Shown here piece by piece: positions 32,175 through 40,828 of a DNA stretch of 64,000 nucleotides. The position numbers were made by a program, and so were the translations under genes. The notes beneath the pieces were generated by a model, which saw nothing but the letters and a program-made list of their open reading frames with translations, did no database searches and had not been told where the DNA came from. Position 1 is the first letter of the stretch; every line of letters starts with the position of its first letter. The DNA is from Hymenobacter metallilatus (GTDB lineage: Bacteria > Bacteroidota > Bacteroidia > Cytophagales > Hymenobacteraceae), in the NCBI RefSeq assembly GCF_003944705.1, contig NZ_RWIS01000008.1, forward strand, positions 172,889 through 236,888, read 5' to 3'.

Positions 32175-32323
32175 ATTCGTTATTCGTTTTTGGTTGTTCG
32201 TTTTTTGTTGTTTGGCGGCCGGTTACCGGCCGGGCCAGGCAATGCTGCCATCCGGTTAGCGAGAACCCATCAACGAATACCCGCACACAGGTAACGGAAA
32301 ACGCACAACGATAAACGAAAACC
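32175..32323. repeat. Family C palindrome between divergent genes
   Basis: ATTCGTTATTCGTTTTTGG and TTGTTCGTTTTTTGTTG words (32175-32211) face the complementary words CAACGAATAC, AACGATAAACGAAAACC (32271-32323). The loop contains a GGCCGGTTACCGGCC palindrome. It begins 1 nt from the methyltransferase start codon and ends 4 nt before the Gfo/Idh start codon, so it occupies both leaders and must also hold or flank both promoters. Confidence 0.8.
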
Positions 32324-32327
32324 GCTC

Positions 32328-33350
32328 ATGTCATCTCCTATCCAAACCGGCCTGCTGGCATATGGCATGTCGGGCCGCCTTTTTCACGCGCCTTTTCTGC
32401 ATGCTCACTCCGGATTCCGGCTGAACGCGGTGGTGGAACGCAGCCGCAAACAAGCCGCCGGGCAGTACCCCGCAATCAGCAGTTACGACAGCGTGGCCGG
32501 GCTGCTGGCCGACCCGCAGCTGGAGCTGGTGGTTATCAATACGCCCAATGATACGCACGTTGCCCTGGCCCGGCAGGCGTTGCAGGCCGGCAAGCATGTG
32601 CTTATCGAAAAGCCCGTAGCCACCACGGTAGCTGAGCTGGACGAGCTGCTGGCCCTGGCTGCCGCCCAGAACCGGCAGGTGCTGGCCTACCAGAACCGGC
32701 GCTGGGACTCCGATTTCCAGCTGGTACGACAGGTAGTGGAAAGCGGACAGCTCGGGCAGCTTACGGAGGTGCAGTTCCGTTTCGACCGGTATAAGGCCGC
32801 CCTCAATACCAAAACCTTTAAGGAGGACCCCGCCGTGCCCGGCAGCGGCCTGAGCTTCGACCTAGGCCCTCACGTGCTGGACCAAGCCCTGAGCCTGTTC
32901 GGGCGGCCGGAGCACAGCCGCGTCACGCGGGCCAGCCACCGCCCCGGCTCCCGCGTAGACGACTACTTTCACGTTCACTTGCAGTACGGTAGCGGCCTCA
33001 ACGTATTCGTGACGAGCAGTTTGCTTACGGCCGCGCCGGTACCGGCGTATGTGCTGCACGGCACGCGGGGCTCCTTTCAGAAAAGCCGCGCCGATGTGCA
33101 GGAAACCCAGCTCGACCAGGGCCTGCCACCTACTGCCCCCGAATTTGGCCGGGAGCCGGCAACCGAGGCCGGCACGCTCACGCTGGTTCCGGAGCTTGGC
33201 CAGACCCTGGTTACCCGCTGGCCTGCCCCTGCCGGCAGTTACCTGGGCCTGTTTGAGGCCGTGTACCAGACGCTGCGCCACGGCCAGCCCTACCCCGTCC
33301 GGGCCGAAGAGCTACGCTGGCAGCTGGAAATTCTGGAAGCTCGTTGTTAG
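32328..33350 (+). CDS. Gfo/Idh/MocA family oxidoreductase
   Basis: The 340-residue enzyme has an N-terminal NAD(P)-binding Rossmann domain, then VVINTPNDTHVALARQALQAGKHVLIEKPVATT with the catalytic-type EKP motif, and a C-terminal alpha/beta substrate domain (FRFDRYKAALNTKTFKEDPAVPGSG, DLGPHVLDQALSLFG). The YQNRRWDSDF block is typical of the group near Gfo-type scyllo-inositol or sugar dehydrogenases. The substrate is unknown. The final codons and stop (Cys, TAG) lie inside a heptamer array that starts at 33343, so the C-terminus may have been reset by that element. Confidence 0.92.
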   Translation: MSSPIQTGLLAYGMSGRLFHAPFLHAHSGFRLNAVVERSRKQAAGQYPAISSYDSVAGLLADPQLELVVINTPNDTHVALARQALQAGKHVLIEKPVATTVAELDELLALAAAQNRQVLAYQNRRWDSDFQLVRQVVESGQLGQLTEVQFRFDRYKAALNTKTFKEDPAVPGSGLSFDLGPHVLDQALSLFGRPEHSRVTRASHRPGSRVDDYFHVHLQYGSGLNVFVTSSLLTAAPVPAYVLHGTRGSFQKSRADVQETQLDQGLPPTAPEFGREPATEAGTLTLVPELGQTLVTRWPAPAGSYLGLFEAVYQTLRHGQPYPVRAEELRWQLEILEARC

Positions 33351-33377
33351 TTGCTCGTTGCTGGTTGCTGGTTGTCA
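33343..33377. repeat. Heptamer array overlapping the end of the oxidoreductase gene
   Basis: Five phased heptamers (GTTGTTA, GTTGCTC, GTTGCTG twice, GTTGTCA) begin inside the last codons of the Gfo/Idh gene. A short complementary stretch (CAACCCGCAAC) follows at about 33410-33421, so the second arm is degenerate. Confidence 0.8.
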
Positions 33378-33454
33378 GTACAGTGCCCGCAACTGCAAAC
33401 GGTCAATGAACAACCCGCAACGGCCACCCGACCTCCCCGGCACATAAATCCGTC

Positions 33455-33462
33455 TATCTTTG
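33455..33462 (+). promoter_or_regulatory. -7 element for the DEAD-box helicase
   Basis: TATCTTTG is a perfect match to TAnnTTTG and lies 75 nt upstream of the TTG start. The leader of about 70 nt could fold and regulate expression, as is usual for cold-inducible helicases, but I see no strong structure. Confidence 0.7.
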
Positions 33463-33537
33463 TTGCTATTCAAACCAGCGGTTTGCTGACCGAAAAGCAG
33501 GGTCAGCCATTCATCATCCTAAAAAGTAAGCTGTACC

Positions 33538-35217
33538 TTGACGTTTCACGAGTTTAACCTGCACGATGACCTGCTGGCGGGCATCGATGCCATGAATTAC
33601 CTGAATGCCACCCCTATTCAGGAACAAGCTATTCCGCGCATTCTGGAAGGCAAAGATTTGATTGCCTGCGCCCAGACCGGTACGGGCAAAACGGCGGCGT
33701 ACCTGCTGCCTCTCATCGACAAGATTTCCCACGCCAAGCACGGTACCACCTCCACCCTCGTTCTGGTGCCCACCCGCGAGCTGGCCACCCAGATTGACGA
33801 GCAGGTAACCGGCTTCGGTTACTTCGTGGAAGCCAGTTCCATTGCCATCTACGGGGGCGGCAAGTCGGAGGGCTGGGAGCAGCAGAAGCGCGCCCTCACT
33901 TCCGGGGCCGACATTATTATTGCCACCCCCGGCCGCCTCATTGCCCACATGCAGATGGGCTACGTGAAATTTGAGGACCTGAAGTACCTGGTGCTGGATG
34001 AGGCCGATAAGATGATGGACATGGGCTTCTCCGATGACATCCTCAACATTGTGCGGCAGCTACCCAAGCAACGCCAGACGCTGCTGTTCTCGGCCACCAT
34101 GCCCAACAAAATCCGCGACTTTTCAAAGCAGATTCTGAACCAGCCCGAGGAAATCCGCCTGGCTGTTTCCAAACCCGCCGCCGGCATCGACCAGCAGTTC
34201 TACATGGCGTTTGACCGCCAGAAGATTTACCTGTTGGAGCATATCATCAAAACCCAGGATGTGCAAAGCATGGTCCTGTTTACCAGCCAGAAAGCAGCCG
34301 TGGGCGGCATTGTGCGGGCCATCAACAAGCTGGGTATTGAGGCCCGGGGCATTTCGTCGGACCGTACCCAGGAGGAGCGCGAGGAAATCATGCGGGCCTT
34401 CAAGAACAAACAGTTCCCCATTCTGGTGGCCACCGACGTGCTCAGCCGGGGTATTGATATCGACTCCCTGAGCCACGTGGTGAACTACGACATTCCGCGC
34501 GCCGCCGAGGACTACGTGCACCGCATTGGGCGCACGGCCCGGGCTGCTACCAAAGGCACGGCCATCACCTTTATTTCCGACCAGGACCAGGACCGGGTAG
34601 TGAAGATTGAGAAGCTGATTGAGCGGGAGATTGACAAGCAGAACATCACCGAAGCGCTGGGCCTGGGCGAGGCACCCGAGTTCGACCCTAAGCGCTTCAG
34701 TGGCTTGCGCGGCAAAATTGGCGGCCGCCCCGAGCGCGGCGGCCGTTCCGGCGGCTCCGGTGCAGGTCGTGACCGGGGCCCGCGCCCCGAAGGTGGGGCC
34801 CGCCCGGAAGGTGGCCGCGGCCCACGGCCTAACCGCGGCGACGGCAAACCCGACGCCGACCAGCAGGCCCGCATTGCCCGTGCCGCCGCTGCCCTGGCCG
34901 CCCTGGATGCCGGCCAGGCCCCAGCCCAGCCTTACCAGCGCCCCCCGCGCGAAGACCGTCCCGAGGGTAGCGAAAACCGCCCCCGCCGGGAGCCCCGCGC
35001 CCCGCGCCCCGAAGGCGAAGCCCGTCCGCCCCGGGAGCCCCGCGCTCCGCGTCCGGAGGGTGAAGCCGCCGGGCCTCGGGCCGAAGGCGATAAGCCAGAG
35101 GGCCAGCGCCGCCGCAAGCGGGGTGGCCGCAACCGCTCGGGTCGGGGGCCCCGGCCCGAAGGCAGCACCACGGAACCGACCCCGGCCGCTGCTCCTGCCG
35201 CCCCAAGCGCCGAGTAA
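33538..35217 (+). CDS. DEAD-box RNA helicase with Arg/Gly/Pro-rich tail
   Basis: The 559-residue ATP-dependent RNA helicase has the Q motif (ATPIQEQAIP), motif I AQTGTGKT, PTRELA, TPGRL, DEAD, SAT, and the C-terminal SRGIDID and HRIGRTAR motifs within the first 370 residues. The remaining 165 residues are disordered, rich in Arg, Gly, Pro and Glu, with near-repeats of RAPRPEGEA, suited to RNA binding. The start is a TTG codon: no ATG or GTG lies in frame between the upstream stop (33520) and the conserved FHEFNLHDDLLAGI. Relatives act in ribosome assembly and RNA decay at low temperature. Confidence 0.93.
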   Translation: MTFHEFNLHDDLLAGIDAMNYLNATPIQEQAIPRILEGKDLIACAQTGTGKTAAYLLPLIDKISHAKHGTTSTLVLVPTRELATQIDEQVTGFGYFVEASSIAIYGGGKSEGWEQQKRALTSGADIIIATPGRLIAHMQMGYVKFEDLKYLVLDEADKMMDMGFSDDILNIVRQLPKQRQTLLFSATMPNKIRDFSKQILNQPEEIRLAVSKPAAGIDQQFYMAFDRQKIYLLEHIIKTQDVQSMVLFTSQKAAVGGIVRAINKLGIEARGISSDRTQEEREEIMRAFKNKQFPILVATDVLSRGIDIDSLSHVVNYDIPRAAEDYVHRIGRTARAATKGTAITFISDQDQDRVVKIEKLIEREIDKQNITEALGLGEAPEFDPKRFSGLRGKIGGRPERGGRSGGSGAGRDRGPRPEGGARPEGGRGPRPNRGDGKPDADQQARIARAAAALAALDAGQAPAQPYQRPPREDRPEGSENRPRREPRAPRPEGEARPPREPRAPRPEGEAAGPRAEGDKPEGQRRRKRGGRNRSGRGPRPEGSTTEPTPAAAPAAPSAE

Positions 35218-35235
35218 GTAGCACTTATTAAGCAA

Positions 35236-35272
35236 GAAGCCCCCGCTACGTAGTGTAGTGGGGGCTTTTTTG
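35236..35272 (+). terminator. Intrinsic terminator of the helicase gene
   Basis: AAGCCCCCGCTAC, a short loop, then GTAGTGGGGGCTT followed by TTTTTGT. It lies 19 nt after the stop at 35217. Confidence 0.9.
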
Positions 35273-35277
35273 TCTAT

Positions 35278-35412
35278 GAAGCTGTTCAGGAAGTCGAAAG
35301 CACGTCATGCTGAGCTTGCCGAAGCATCTCTACCGCTTCGTTGAATTACCATTGCAGTAGAGATGCTTCGGCAAGCTCAGCATGACGTGCTTTCGACCTT
35401 CTAAATAGCTTC
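35278..35412. repeat. Family A palindrome, second MITE-like copy
   Basis: The arms 35278-35332 and 35357-35412 are almost fully complementary and contain GTCATGCTGAGC, GCCGAAGCATCTC and the outer end GAAGCTGTTCAGGAAGTC. It matches the element at 24469-24615 in both core and ends. It lies between the convergent helicase and lipoprotein genes, just after the helicase terminator. Confidence 0.9.
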
Positions 35413-35446
35413 TATACCCTTTGCGGGGCTATTGCCTAGGCGGCCG

Positions 35447-36967
35447 CTACTTTTGAGGGGATATGGTTGCGCGAGCCACCAGGTAGGCCGGTAACTTCTG
35501 AACAGTAGTATTCAGGTCGGTTATGTTGCGGGCCTGCTGGGCGGCGTCGGGGAGATGCCTATTGTAATTCAGAAAGAGATAGTACGCCAGCAAGCGGTTG
35601 TAGGTATCCAGATCTGGGTCGGCGACCAGGGCCAGCAGACGCTGCTCCAGCTGCCGGGGCTGTTTGGTTTCGGCCAGCGCCCGCCCCACCCGGGAAATGC
35701 TGCCGTAGTAATGATTCTGGCTGGGGTTCTGCATCCGCAGGCTGATTCCGACCAGCAGGTCCGTTACGTTGATATCCAGCTCCTCCAGCTCCCGCAGGTA
35801 GGTTTGCCGCTTTTCCCAGGCATAGCTCCCGTCCGACATGCGCTCAAACCGGTCGTTCATGATATCGAGGTGAGCCCGCAGGAATGTTTCCCAGTGCACG
35901 GCCTCGGCCGAGAGTTGGGCAATGCCCAGGGCGTGCAGACGGGGGCTGTTGTCCTGACTGCAGCCGCCTATTACGCGGCGGCTGCGTTTGAGCTGCAACG
36001 CCCGGGCCGGTGAATAGTACCGGGCCACGTATTCCTCCAGCTCATCAGTGGAGTTACCCAGGCTGGCATCATCAGTAGCCGCCTGTTGCAGCAGCGCCCG
36101 AAAACGGGGAGTACCTGCCAAGGCATCAACTTTCTGCAGGCGCAGGGAATCCCACTGCCGAAACGCCTGCCACCGGGCTTGCTGCTCTTCCTCCGACAGG
36201 TTATCGTGGTAGGCATCGTCTGGGCGGCGGGTTTGCTCGTGCACGTAGCGCAGCAACTGAACCTGGCTGTTGCTCTCCTTGGTCGGGAGCCGGACGCCAG
36301 TGCGCCGGGCCGTTTCCAGGTAAATCTGCGCCGTAGTGTCTACCAGGCAGTCGGCGTACTGTACCAGTGTGGCGTAGGCGCGGGGCAAAGGGGCTTGGCT
36401 GAGCCCCTGAGGGAAGTAGAAAGCCTCCAGGTAAGGCCCCCCATAGCCCTTTTTCTCCTGGTGTACCATCCATTTGCCTGCCGCAAGCTTATCCGCCGCT
36501 ACGGGCCCATCAATGGTAAGGGAGTATTCGCCCTGGTTACGTAAAGGCAGGTTGCTGAATTCGGTGGAAGTCAGCTTACGGCCGTTGTGCTCCTGCTGCT
36601 CCTCAGCGGCCACTACCAGCAGGTCTGCCTCCACGGTGGCGGCCGGAAAACTCTTGCGGAATTGCTCGGGCGTAACGCCGGTTTTCAGTAGCTGCGCCGC
36701 TGCATCCAGATTGCCTTTTTCCAGCCGCAGGTAGCTGGCCTGGCCCTGCCACTGGCTCCGGTATGCCCGCCGCATCTCGCACACTTTGTAACGAAGGTTC
36801 AAAGAGTCGACAATACGGTGCAGCCGGCTCATTGTGCGCGGCGAATACAGCAGGCCACTGGTAGGCAATGTACCAAACTCTCCGACCTGGGCCGCTGGAG
36901 CCGTGGGCTGGGCCTGACAAGCTTGCAGCCCCAGCCACGCACAGGAAACAAGTATACCGATTTTCAT
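35447..36967 (-). CDS. Large putative lipoprotein of unknown function
   Basis: The 506-residue product begins MKIGILVSCAWLGLQACQAQ, a lipoprotein signal with LQAC as a likely lipobox. The body is mostly helical, Gln/Arg/Leu-rich, without membrane segments. Recognisable stretches such as LTSTEFSNLPLRNQGEYSL and RLLAYYLFLNYNRHLPDAAQQ do not match a family I know. It may be an outer-membrane-anchored periplasmic protein. The neighbours (helicase, MenA) do not hint at a role. Confidence 0.75.
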   Translation of the reverse strand: MKIGILVSCAWLGLQACQAQPTAPAAQVGEFGTLPTSGLLYSPRTMSRLHRIVDSLNLRYKVCEMRRAYRSQWQGQASYLRLEKGNLDAAAQLLKTGVTPEQFRKSFPAATVEADLLVVAAEEQQEHNGRKLTSTEFSNLPLRNQGEYSLTIDGPVAADKLAAGKWMVHQEKKGYGGPYLEAFYFPQGLSQAPLPRAYATLVQYADCLVDTTAQIYLETARRTGVRLPTKESNSQVQLLRYVHEQTRRPDDAYHDNLSEEEQQARWQAFRQWDSLRLQKVDALAGTPRFRALLQQAATDDASLGNSTDELEEYVARYYSPARALQLKRSRRVIGGCSQDNSPRLHALGIAQLSAEAVHWETFLRAHLDIMNDRFERMSDGSYAWEKRQTYLRELEELDINVTDLLVGISLRMQNPSQNHYYGSISRVGRALAETKQPRQLEQRLLALVADPDLDTYNRLLAYYLFLNYNRHLPDAAQQARNITDLNTTVQKLPAYLVARATISPQK

Positions 36968-37087
36968 ACCATATGGCGGCGCACTACCGGGCCGCTACCG
37001 GGCTAAGGTTGAACACTTTCAACGATGCCCGATTAGCCGGTATTGCACACGGCGGCGCCCGGAAAATTTACCGGATACCGTCAACGG

Positions 37088-38023
37088 CTACAGCACCTGC
37101 CCCAGCCCGAACAGCAGCGTGAACACCAGCGTGGTGAGGGCCATGTGCTTGAGCAGCGGGTCGAGCTGCATACTTCCCTGACGCTGCCACACGGCCAAAG
37201 CATTGCGCACCAGCAGCGGGGCACTCAGCAGAAACAGCCACTGCCAGGGCGAGCGGTAAGTGAGCAGCACGTAGAGCACGGCGCACACCAGTCCGGCGGC
37301 CAGCAGCACTCCGTGGTACACGCGGGCCCGCTGCGGACCCAGGCGCACCGGAATGGTAATTTTGCCGGCCAGCGCATCAGAGCGGATGTCGCGGATGTTG
37401 TTCACGTTGAGCACGGCCGTGGCAAAGCAGCCCAGGGCCGCGGCGGGCAGCAGTACCGGCAGCGGCAGCGTGCCGGCCTGCAGGAAATACGTACCGCATA
37501 CGCCCACCAGCCCGAAAAAAAGAAACACCGACACGTCGCCGAGGCCGGCGTAGCCGTAGGGCCGGGAGCCGGCCGTGTAGTTGACGGCCGCCCAAATAGC
37601 CGACAAGCCCAGCACGAAGAAGGCCCCGAAAATCCAGGCGCCGGCCGTGCCCAAGGCCACCCACAGCAGCAACAAGCCGCTTAGCAACGCAAGCACTCCG
37701 AACACCAGCATACCCCGCTTCATCTGGGCCGGGCTGATGGCGCCGCTCTGCACGGCCCGCTGCGGCCCTTCCCGGTGCACGCTGTCCGCCCCGTTCTGGG
37801 AGTCGCCGTAGTCATTGGCCAGGTTACTCAGGATTTGCAGCAGAATGGTGGTAAGGGCCGCCAGCCCCACCACACTGCCCCGAAACTGCCCGTTGCTGGC
37901 CGCCAGAAAGCCCCCGGCCATGATACTGGCCAGGGCCAGGGGCAAGGTGCGCGGCCGGAAAGCCGAAATCCAGGCGTTGGCGGGGCTGACGGACGCGGGA
38001 GCGGTGGGAGAAGTAGGTGCCAT
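37088..38023 (-). CDS. menA: 1,4-dihydroxy-2-naphthoate polyprenyltransferase
   Basis: The 311-residue UbiA-family prenyltransferase has about eight to nine membrane helices. The start AWISAFRPRTLPLALASIMAGG and the first Asp-rich motif NLANDYGDSQNGAD match MenA; the second is DIRSDALAGK. SRPYGYAGLGDVSVFLFFG is the conserved central loop. It attaches the isoprenoid chain to DHNA in menaquinone synthesis, the respiratory quinone of this phylum. No other men gene is in the window. Confidence 0.95.
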   Translation of the reverse strand: MAPTSPTAPASVSPANAWISAFRPRTLPLALASIMAGGFLAASNGQFRGSVVGLAALTTILLQILSNLANDYGDSQNGADSVHREGPQRAVQSGAISPAQMKRGMLVFGVLALLSGLLLLWVALGTAGAWIFGAFFVLGLSAIWAAVNYTAGSRPYGYAGLGDVSVFLFFGLVGVCGTYFLQAGTLPLPVLLPAAALGCFATAVLNVNNIRDIRSDALAGKITIPVRLGPQRARVYHGVLLAAGLVCAVLYVLLTYRSPWQWLFLLSAPLLVRNALAVWQRQGSMQLDPLLKHMALTTLVFTLLFGLGQVL

Positions 38024-38167
38024 ACAAGTAAAATTATGCCGTTAAGGCGACGCCCGGAGCAGTGGGGCGAACGGTGTGCTTCGGCCCCTATCTTGTGGAA
38101 GTGGCGCAGAGACGGGAGCTACAAAGTTCGCGCTACTTTCCTGCTACCACCGGGGCCGGGCCCGGTA

Positions 38168-38845
38168 TTATACAGTTCGCGCTGGTCCCATTTCCAGGGT
38201 AGCTATGCGCTCGGCCGTCAGCTCCCGGAAATGTGCCACCACCAGATCGGCGTGGCTCAGGTCCTGCAGGGGGGAATGCTCACTGTTATAGCCGATGCAA
38301 TAGATGCCGGCCGCCTTAGCCGCCGATACCCCGTTGCTGGAATCTTCAATAACCACGCACTGACTTTTGGGAGCTTCCGATAAGCTGGCCGCGTGCTCAA
38401 AAATGGCTGGATCGGGCTTGGAGCGCGGAAAATCCTCCCCGCTCACCAAATGAGAGAAGTAAGAACCCAGCGCAAACCGCCGCATTACCCGGTCGATGGT
38501 AGACCTGGAGGCCGAGGATGCCAGAATGAGCTGCAGGTGGTGGCGGTGCAGGTCCTCAATCAGGGTACGCACCCCGTCGAGCAGCTCCAGGTCCGGCTTT
38601 TCATCGAAGGCCCGGTTAAAGAACTCCCGCTTCATCAGCACCAGCTCATCCACGGCAGGCTCCAGCCCGTGCTTGTCCTTCAGGTGCTGGTATACGTTTT
38701 TGGTGGAGCGCCCCGTAAAAGTGGCATACTCCGCATCCGGCACCTCTATGCCCAGCTCCTCGAAATGCCGGTAGTAGGCGTAACGGTGCACGGGTTCCGT
38801 GTCAACGATAACGCCATCCATGTCGAAAATAACGGTGCGAACCAT
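38168..38845 (-). CDS. HAD-family phosphatase (beta-phosphoglucomutase-like)
   Basis: The 225-residue HAD hydrolase has motif I FDMDGVIVDTEP (nucleophile and acid/base Asp), motif II LASSAS, motif III Lys in SKPDP, and motif IV VIEDSSNG. The cap is the four-helix C1 type. Its substrate could be a sugar phosphate; the beta-phosphoglucomutase/phosphatase branch cannot be split by eye. A -7-like box on the minus strand lies at 38870-38877. Confidence 0.92.
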   Translation of the reverse strand: MVRTVIFDMDGVIVDTEPVHRYAYYRHFEELGIEVPDAEYATFTGRSTKNVYQHLKDKHGLEPAVDELVLMKREFFNRAFDEKPDLELLDGVRTLIEDLHRHHLQLILASSASRSTIDRVMRRFALGSYFSHLVSGEDFPRSKPDPAIFEHAASLSEAPKSQCVVIEDSSNGVSAAKAAGIYCIGYNSEHSPLQDLSHADLVVAHFRELTAERIATLEMGPARTV

Positions 38846-38869
38846 GCGGGGAGGGAGTTGGTAGAAGCA

Positions 38870-38877
38870 CGAAGGTA
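38870..38877 (-). promoter_or_regulatory. -7 element for the HAD phosphatase
   Basis: The minus strand reads TACCTTCG, 24 nt upstream of the ATG at 38845, giving a leader of about 20 nt. Confidence 0.5.
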
Positions 38878-38895
38878 ATGCCGGCTAGCCGAAGG

Positions 38896-38926
38896 GGTAC
38901 CCCAAAGCGGTGCTTCGGGGGTACCA
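38896..38926. terminator. Hairpin downstream of glutathione peroxidase
   Basis: GGTACCCCAAAGC faces GCTTCGGGGGTACC with one mismatch and a short loop. It is 55 nt past the peroxidase stop on the minus strand. There is no T tract, so termination is uncertain. Confidence 0.4.
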
Positions 38927-38980
38927 GGGTTACGACAACCTTCGGGCAGCGCCAGGGTACCCGTTCAAGGGGCTCAACAC

Positions 38981-39565
38981 TTACTTCAGGATGGCCGCCA
39001 CCAGCTCCTCACTCATCGGCTTCACCTTTGAGGGATAAAACGCCACCACATGGCCGGTTTCATCTACCAGATACTTGCAGAAATTCCAGTTGGGCGCTTC
39101 ACCTACCCGGCCGTTTTTCGCCTTGTCCGATAGGTACTTGTAAAGCGGGACGGCATCGTCGCCTTTCACGGAAACTTTGCCAAACAGCGGGAACGTGACG
39201 CCATAGTTCTTTTCGCAGAACAAGGATATCTGTTCGTTGGTACCCGGCTCCTGCCCCCCGAAGTTGTTGGCCGGGAAGCCCAGCACCGTCACTTTGTCGC
39301 CGTGTTTTTTGTACAGCTCCTCCAGCTCTTTGTACTGCGGGGTGTAGCCGCATTCGGAGGCCGTATTCACAATAAGGAGCTTTTTGCCTTTATACTGGCT
39401 GAGCTTTACTGCCTTCCCATCAATACTTTGTACGGTGAAATCGTACACGGTGCCGGTAGCAGCGGTGGTTTCTGTAGTGGTGGACATATCCGGGGTAATA
39501 AGGTGAGACGGGAAGGTAGCAAAGCCGGTAGCAACCAGCGCGCCCAATGCAACAAAGGCTTTCAT
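38981..39565 (-). CDS. Glutathione peroxidase-like thiol peroxidase
   Basis: The 194-residue protein has an N-terminal hydrophobic segment (MKAFVALGALVATGFATF), suggesting export or membrane anchoring, then a thioredoxin-fold peroxidase domain. The catalytic tetrad is Cys72 (NTASECGYTPQY), Gln105 (FPANNFGGQEPG), Trp160 and Asn161 (NWNFCKYLV). The active residue is Cys (TGC region), not selenocysteine. Bacterial members usually draw electrons from thioredoxin. The start at 39565 gives a normal protein; the longer frame overlaps the promoter of the divergent KAS III gene. Confidence 0.93.
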   Translation of the reverse strand: MKAFVALGALVATGFATFPSHLITPDMSTTTETTAATGTVYDFTVQSIDGKAVKLSQYKGKKLLIVNTASECGYTPQYKELEELYKKHGDKVTVLGFPANNFGGQEPGTNEQISLFCEKNYGVTFPLFGKVSVKGDDAVPLYKYLSDKAKNGRVGEAPNWNFCKYLVDETGHVVAFYPSKVKPMSEELVAAILK

Positions 39566-39700
39566 GGGAGTGGAATGAGGGAAAAAATCAGTTGAGAACC
39601 AGTAACCCTGCGCAATGTTTGGTACCCTGGCTGCAGGAGGAAAGGCAGGACCATACGCACTGCCAGCGGGTTTGGAGCGGCCGCCAATGCCAAAAATCTG

Positions 39701-39708
39701 TACATTTG
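39701..39708 (+). promoter_or_regulatory. -7 element for the KAS III gene
   Basis: TACATTTG is a perfect TAnnTTTG match, 38 nt upstream of the ATG at 39746, in the divergent region with the peroxidase gene. Confidence 0.65.
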
Positions 39709-39745
39709 ACCTTAACCGTGTCCGCATTCCACGTTTACTCTGCTC

Positions 39746-40825
39746 ATGCGTAAGACTCTCCATTCGGTCATTACCGGAACGGGCAGTTACCTCCCCTCAC
39801 AAGTAATCAAAAACGACGCTTTCATTACTTCGTCGTTTTATGACGCTGCCGGCAACCCGCTTACCAAGCTAGGGGCCGATATTGTGCAGCAGTTTGCCAG
39901 CATTACCGATATCCAGGAACGGCGCTACGCCGCCGATAATCAAGTAGCCTCCGACCTGGCTTTTCTGGCCGCCCAGGATGCGCTGCAGTCCAGCCAAACC
40001 GACCCCGAAACGCTGGACTGCATTCTGGTGGCCCACAACTTCGGCGACGTATCCTTTGAAAACCGCCGCTCCGACTTCGTGCCCACGCTGGCTGCCCGCG
40101 TCAAGCACAAGCTCGGCATCGAAAACCCACACTGTGTTGCCTACGACCTGCCTTTTGGCTGCCCCGGCTGGCTGCAGGGTGTTATTCAGGCCGACTACTA
40201 CCTGCGCTCCGGTGATGCCCGGCGCGTGCTGGTTATCGGGGCCGAAACCCTCTCGCGCGTGTGCGACCCCCACGACCGGGACAGCATGATTTACGCCGAC
40301 GGGGCCGGCGCTATGCTGCTCGAAGCCCGGGAAACCGATGCTCCGGTGGGCATTCTGGCCCACGGCACCCGCTCCGATACCCTTCAGGCGGCCCACTTGC
40401 TGCGCATGGCTAAGTCGTTTAACCCGGCATACACGGGCACGGAGCTGTTTCTGAAGATGGAAGGCCGCAAGCTGTACGAGTACGCGCTGAAAACTGTGCC
40501 CCAGGCCATCAAGGATACGCTTGATAAAGCAGGGCTGCCCATTACGGCCATGCGCAAGCTGCTCATCCATCAGGCCAACGGCAAAATGGATGAGGCCATT
40601 CTAAAGCGCCTGTACGCCCTGTACAACCTCGATGCGGTACCGGCCAACGTAATGCCCATGACCATTTCCTGGCTGGGCAACTCCTCGGTAGCCACCCTCC
40701 CCACTCTGCTGGACCTGCTGCTGAAAGGCCAGCTGCCCGACAACGACCTGCAGCCCGGCGACATCATTGTGTTTGCCTCGGTAGGCGCCGGCATGAACTG
40801 CAATGCCGTAGTGTATCAGATGTGA
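39746..40825 (+). CDS. 3-oxoacyl-ACP synthase III family protein (FabH-like)
   Basis: The 359-residue thiolase-fold enzyme carries the KAS III triad: Cys139 in PFGCPGWLQG, His275 in LIHQANGKMDE and Asn312 in WLGNSSVATLP. It is longer than E. coli FabH (about 317 residues) and has an N-terminal ITGTGSYLPSQVI start typical of the wider FabH-like group, so it may condense an unusual starter unit rather than be the housekeeping FabH. No fatty-acid or polyketide genes are adjacent. Confidence 0.9.
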   Translation: MRKTLHSVITGTGSYLPSQVIKNDAFITSSFYDAAGNPLTKLGADIVQQFASITDIQERRYAADNQVASDLAFLAAQDALQSSQTDPETLDCILVAHNFGDVSFENRRSDFVPTLAARVKHKLGIENPHCVAYDLPFGCPGWLQGVIQADYYLRSGDARRVLVIGAETLSRVCDPHDRDSMIYADGAGAMLLEARETDAPVGILAHGTRSDTLQAAHLLRMAKSFNPAYTGTELFLKMEGRKLYEYALKTVPQAIKDTLDKAGLPITAMRKLLIHQANGKMDEAILKRLYALYNLDAVPANVMPMTISWLGNSSVATLPTLLDLLLKGQLPDNDLQPGDIIVFASVGAGMNCNAVVYQM

Positions 40826-40828
40826 GAT

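Noticed and set aside
34123..35235. Minus-strand open frame opposite the DEAD-box helicase tail
   Set aside because: It arises from the low-complexity Arg/Gly/Pro-rich tail; no domain, and it covers the helicase terminator side.
38981..39565. Selenoprotein glutathione peroxidase
   Set aside because: The catalytic position is a Cys codon (Cys72), with no in-frame TGA or SECIS-like hairpin.
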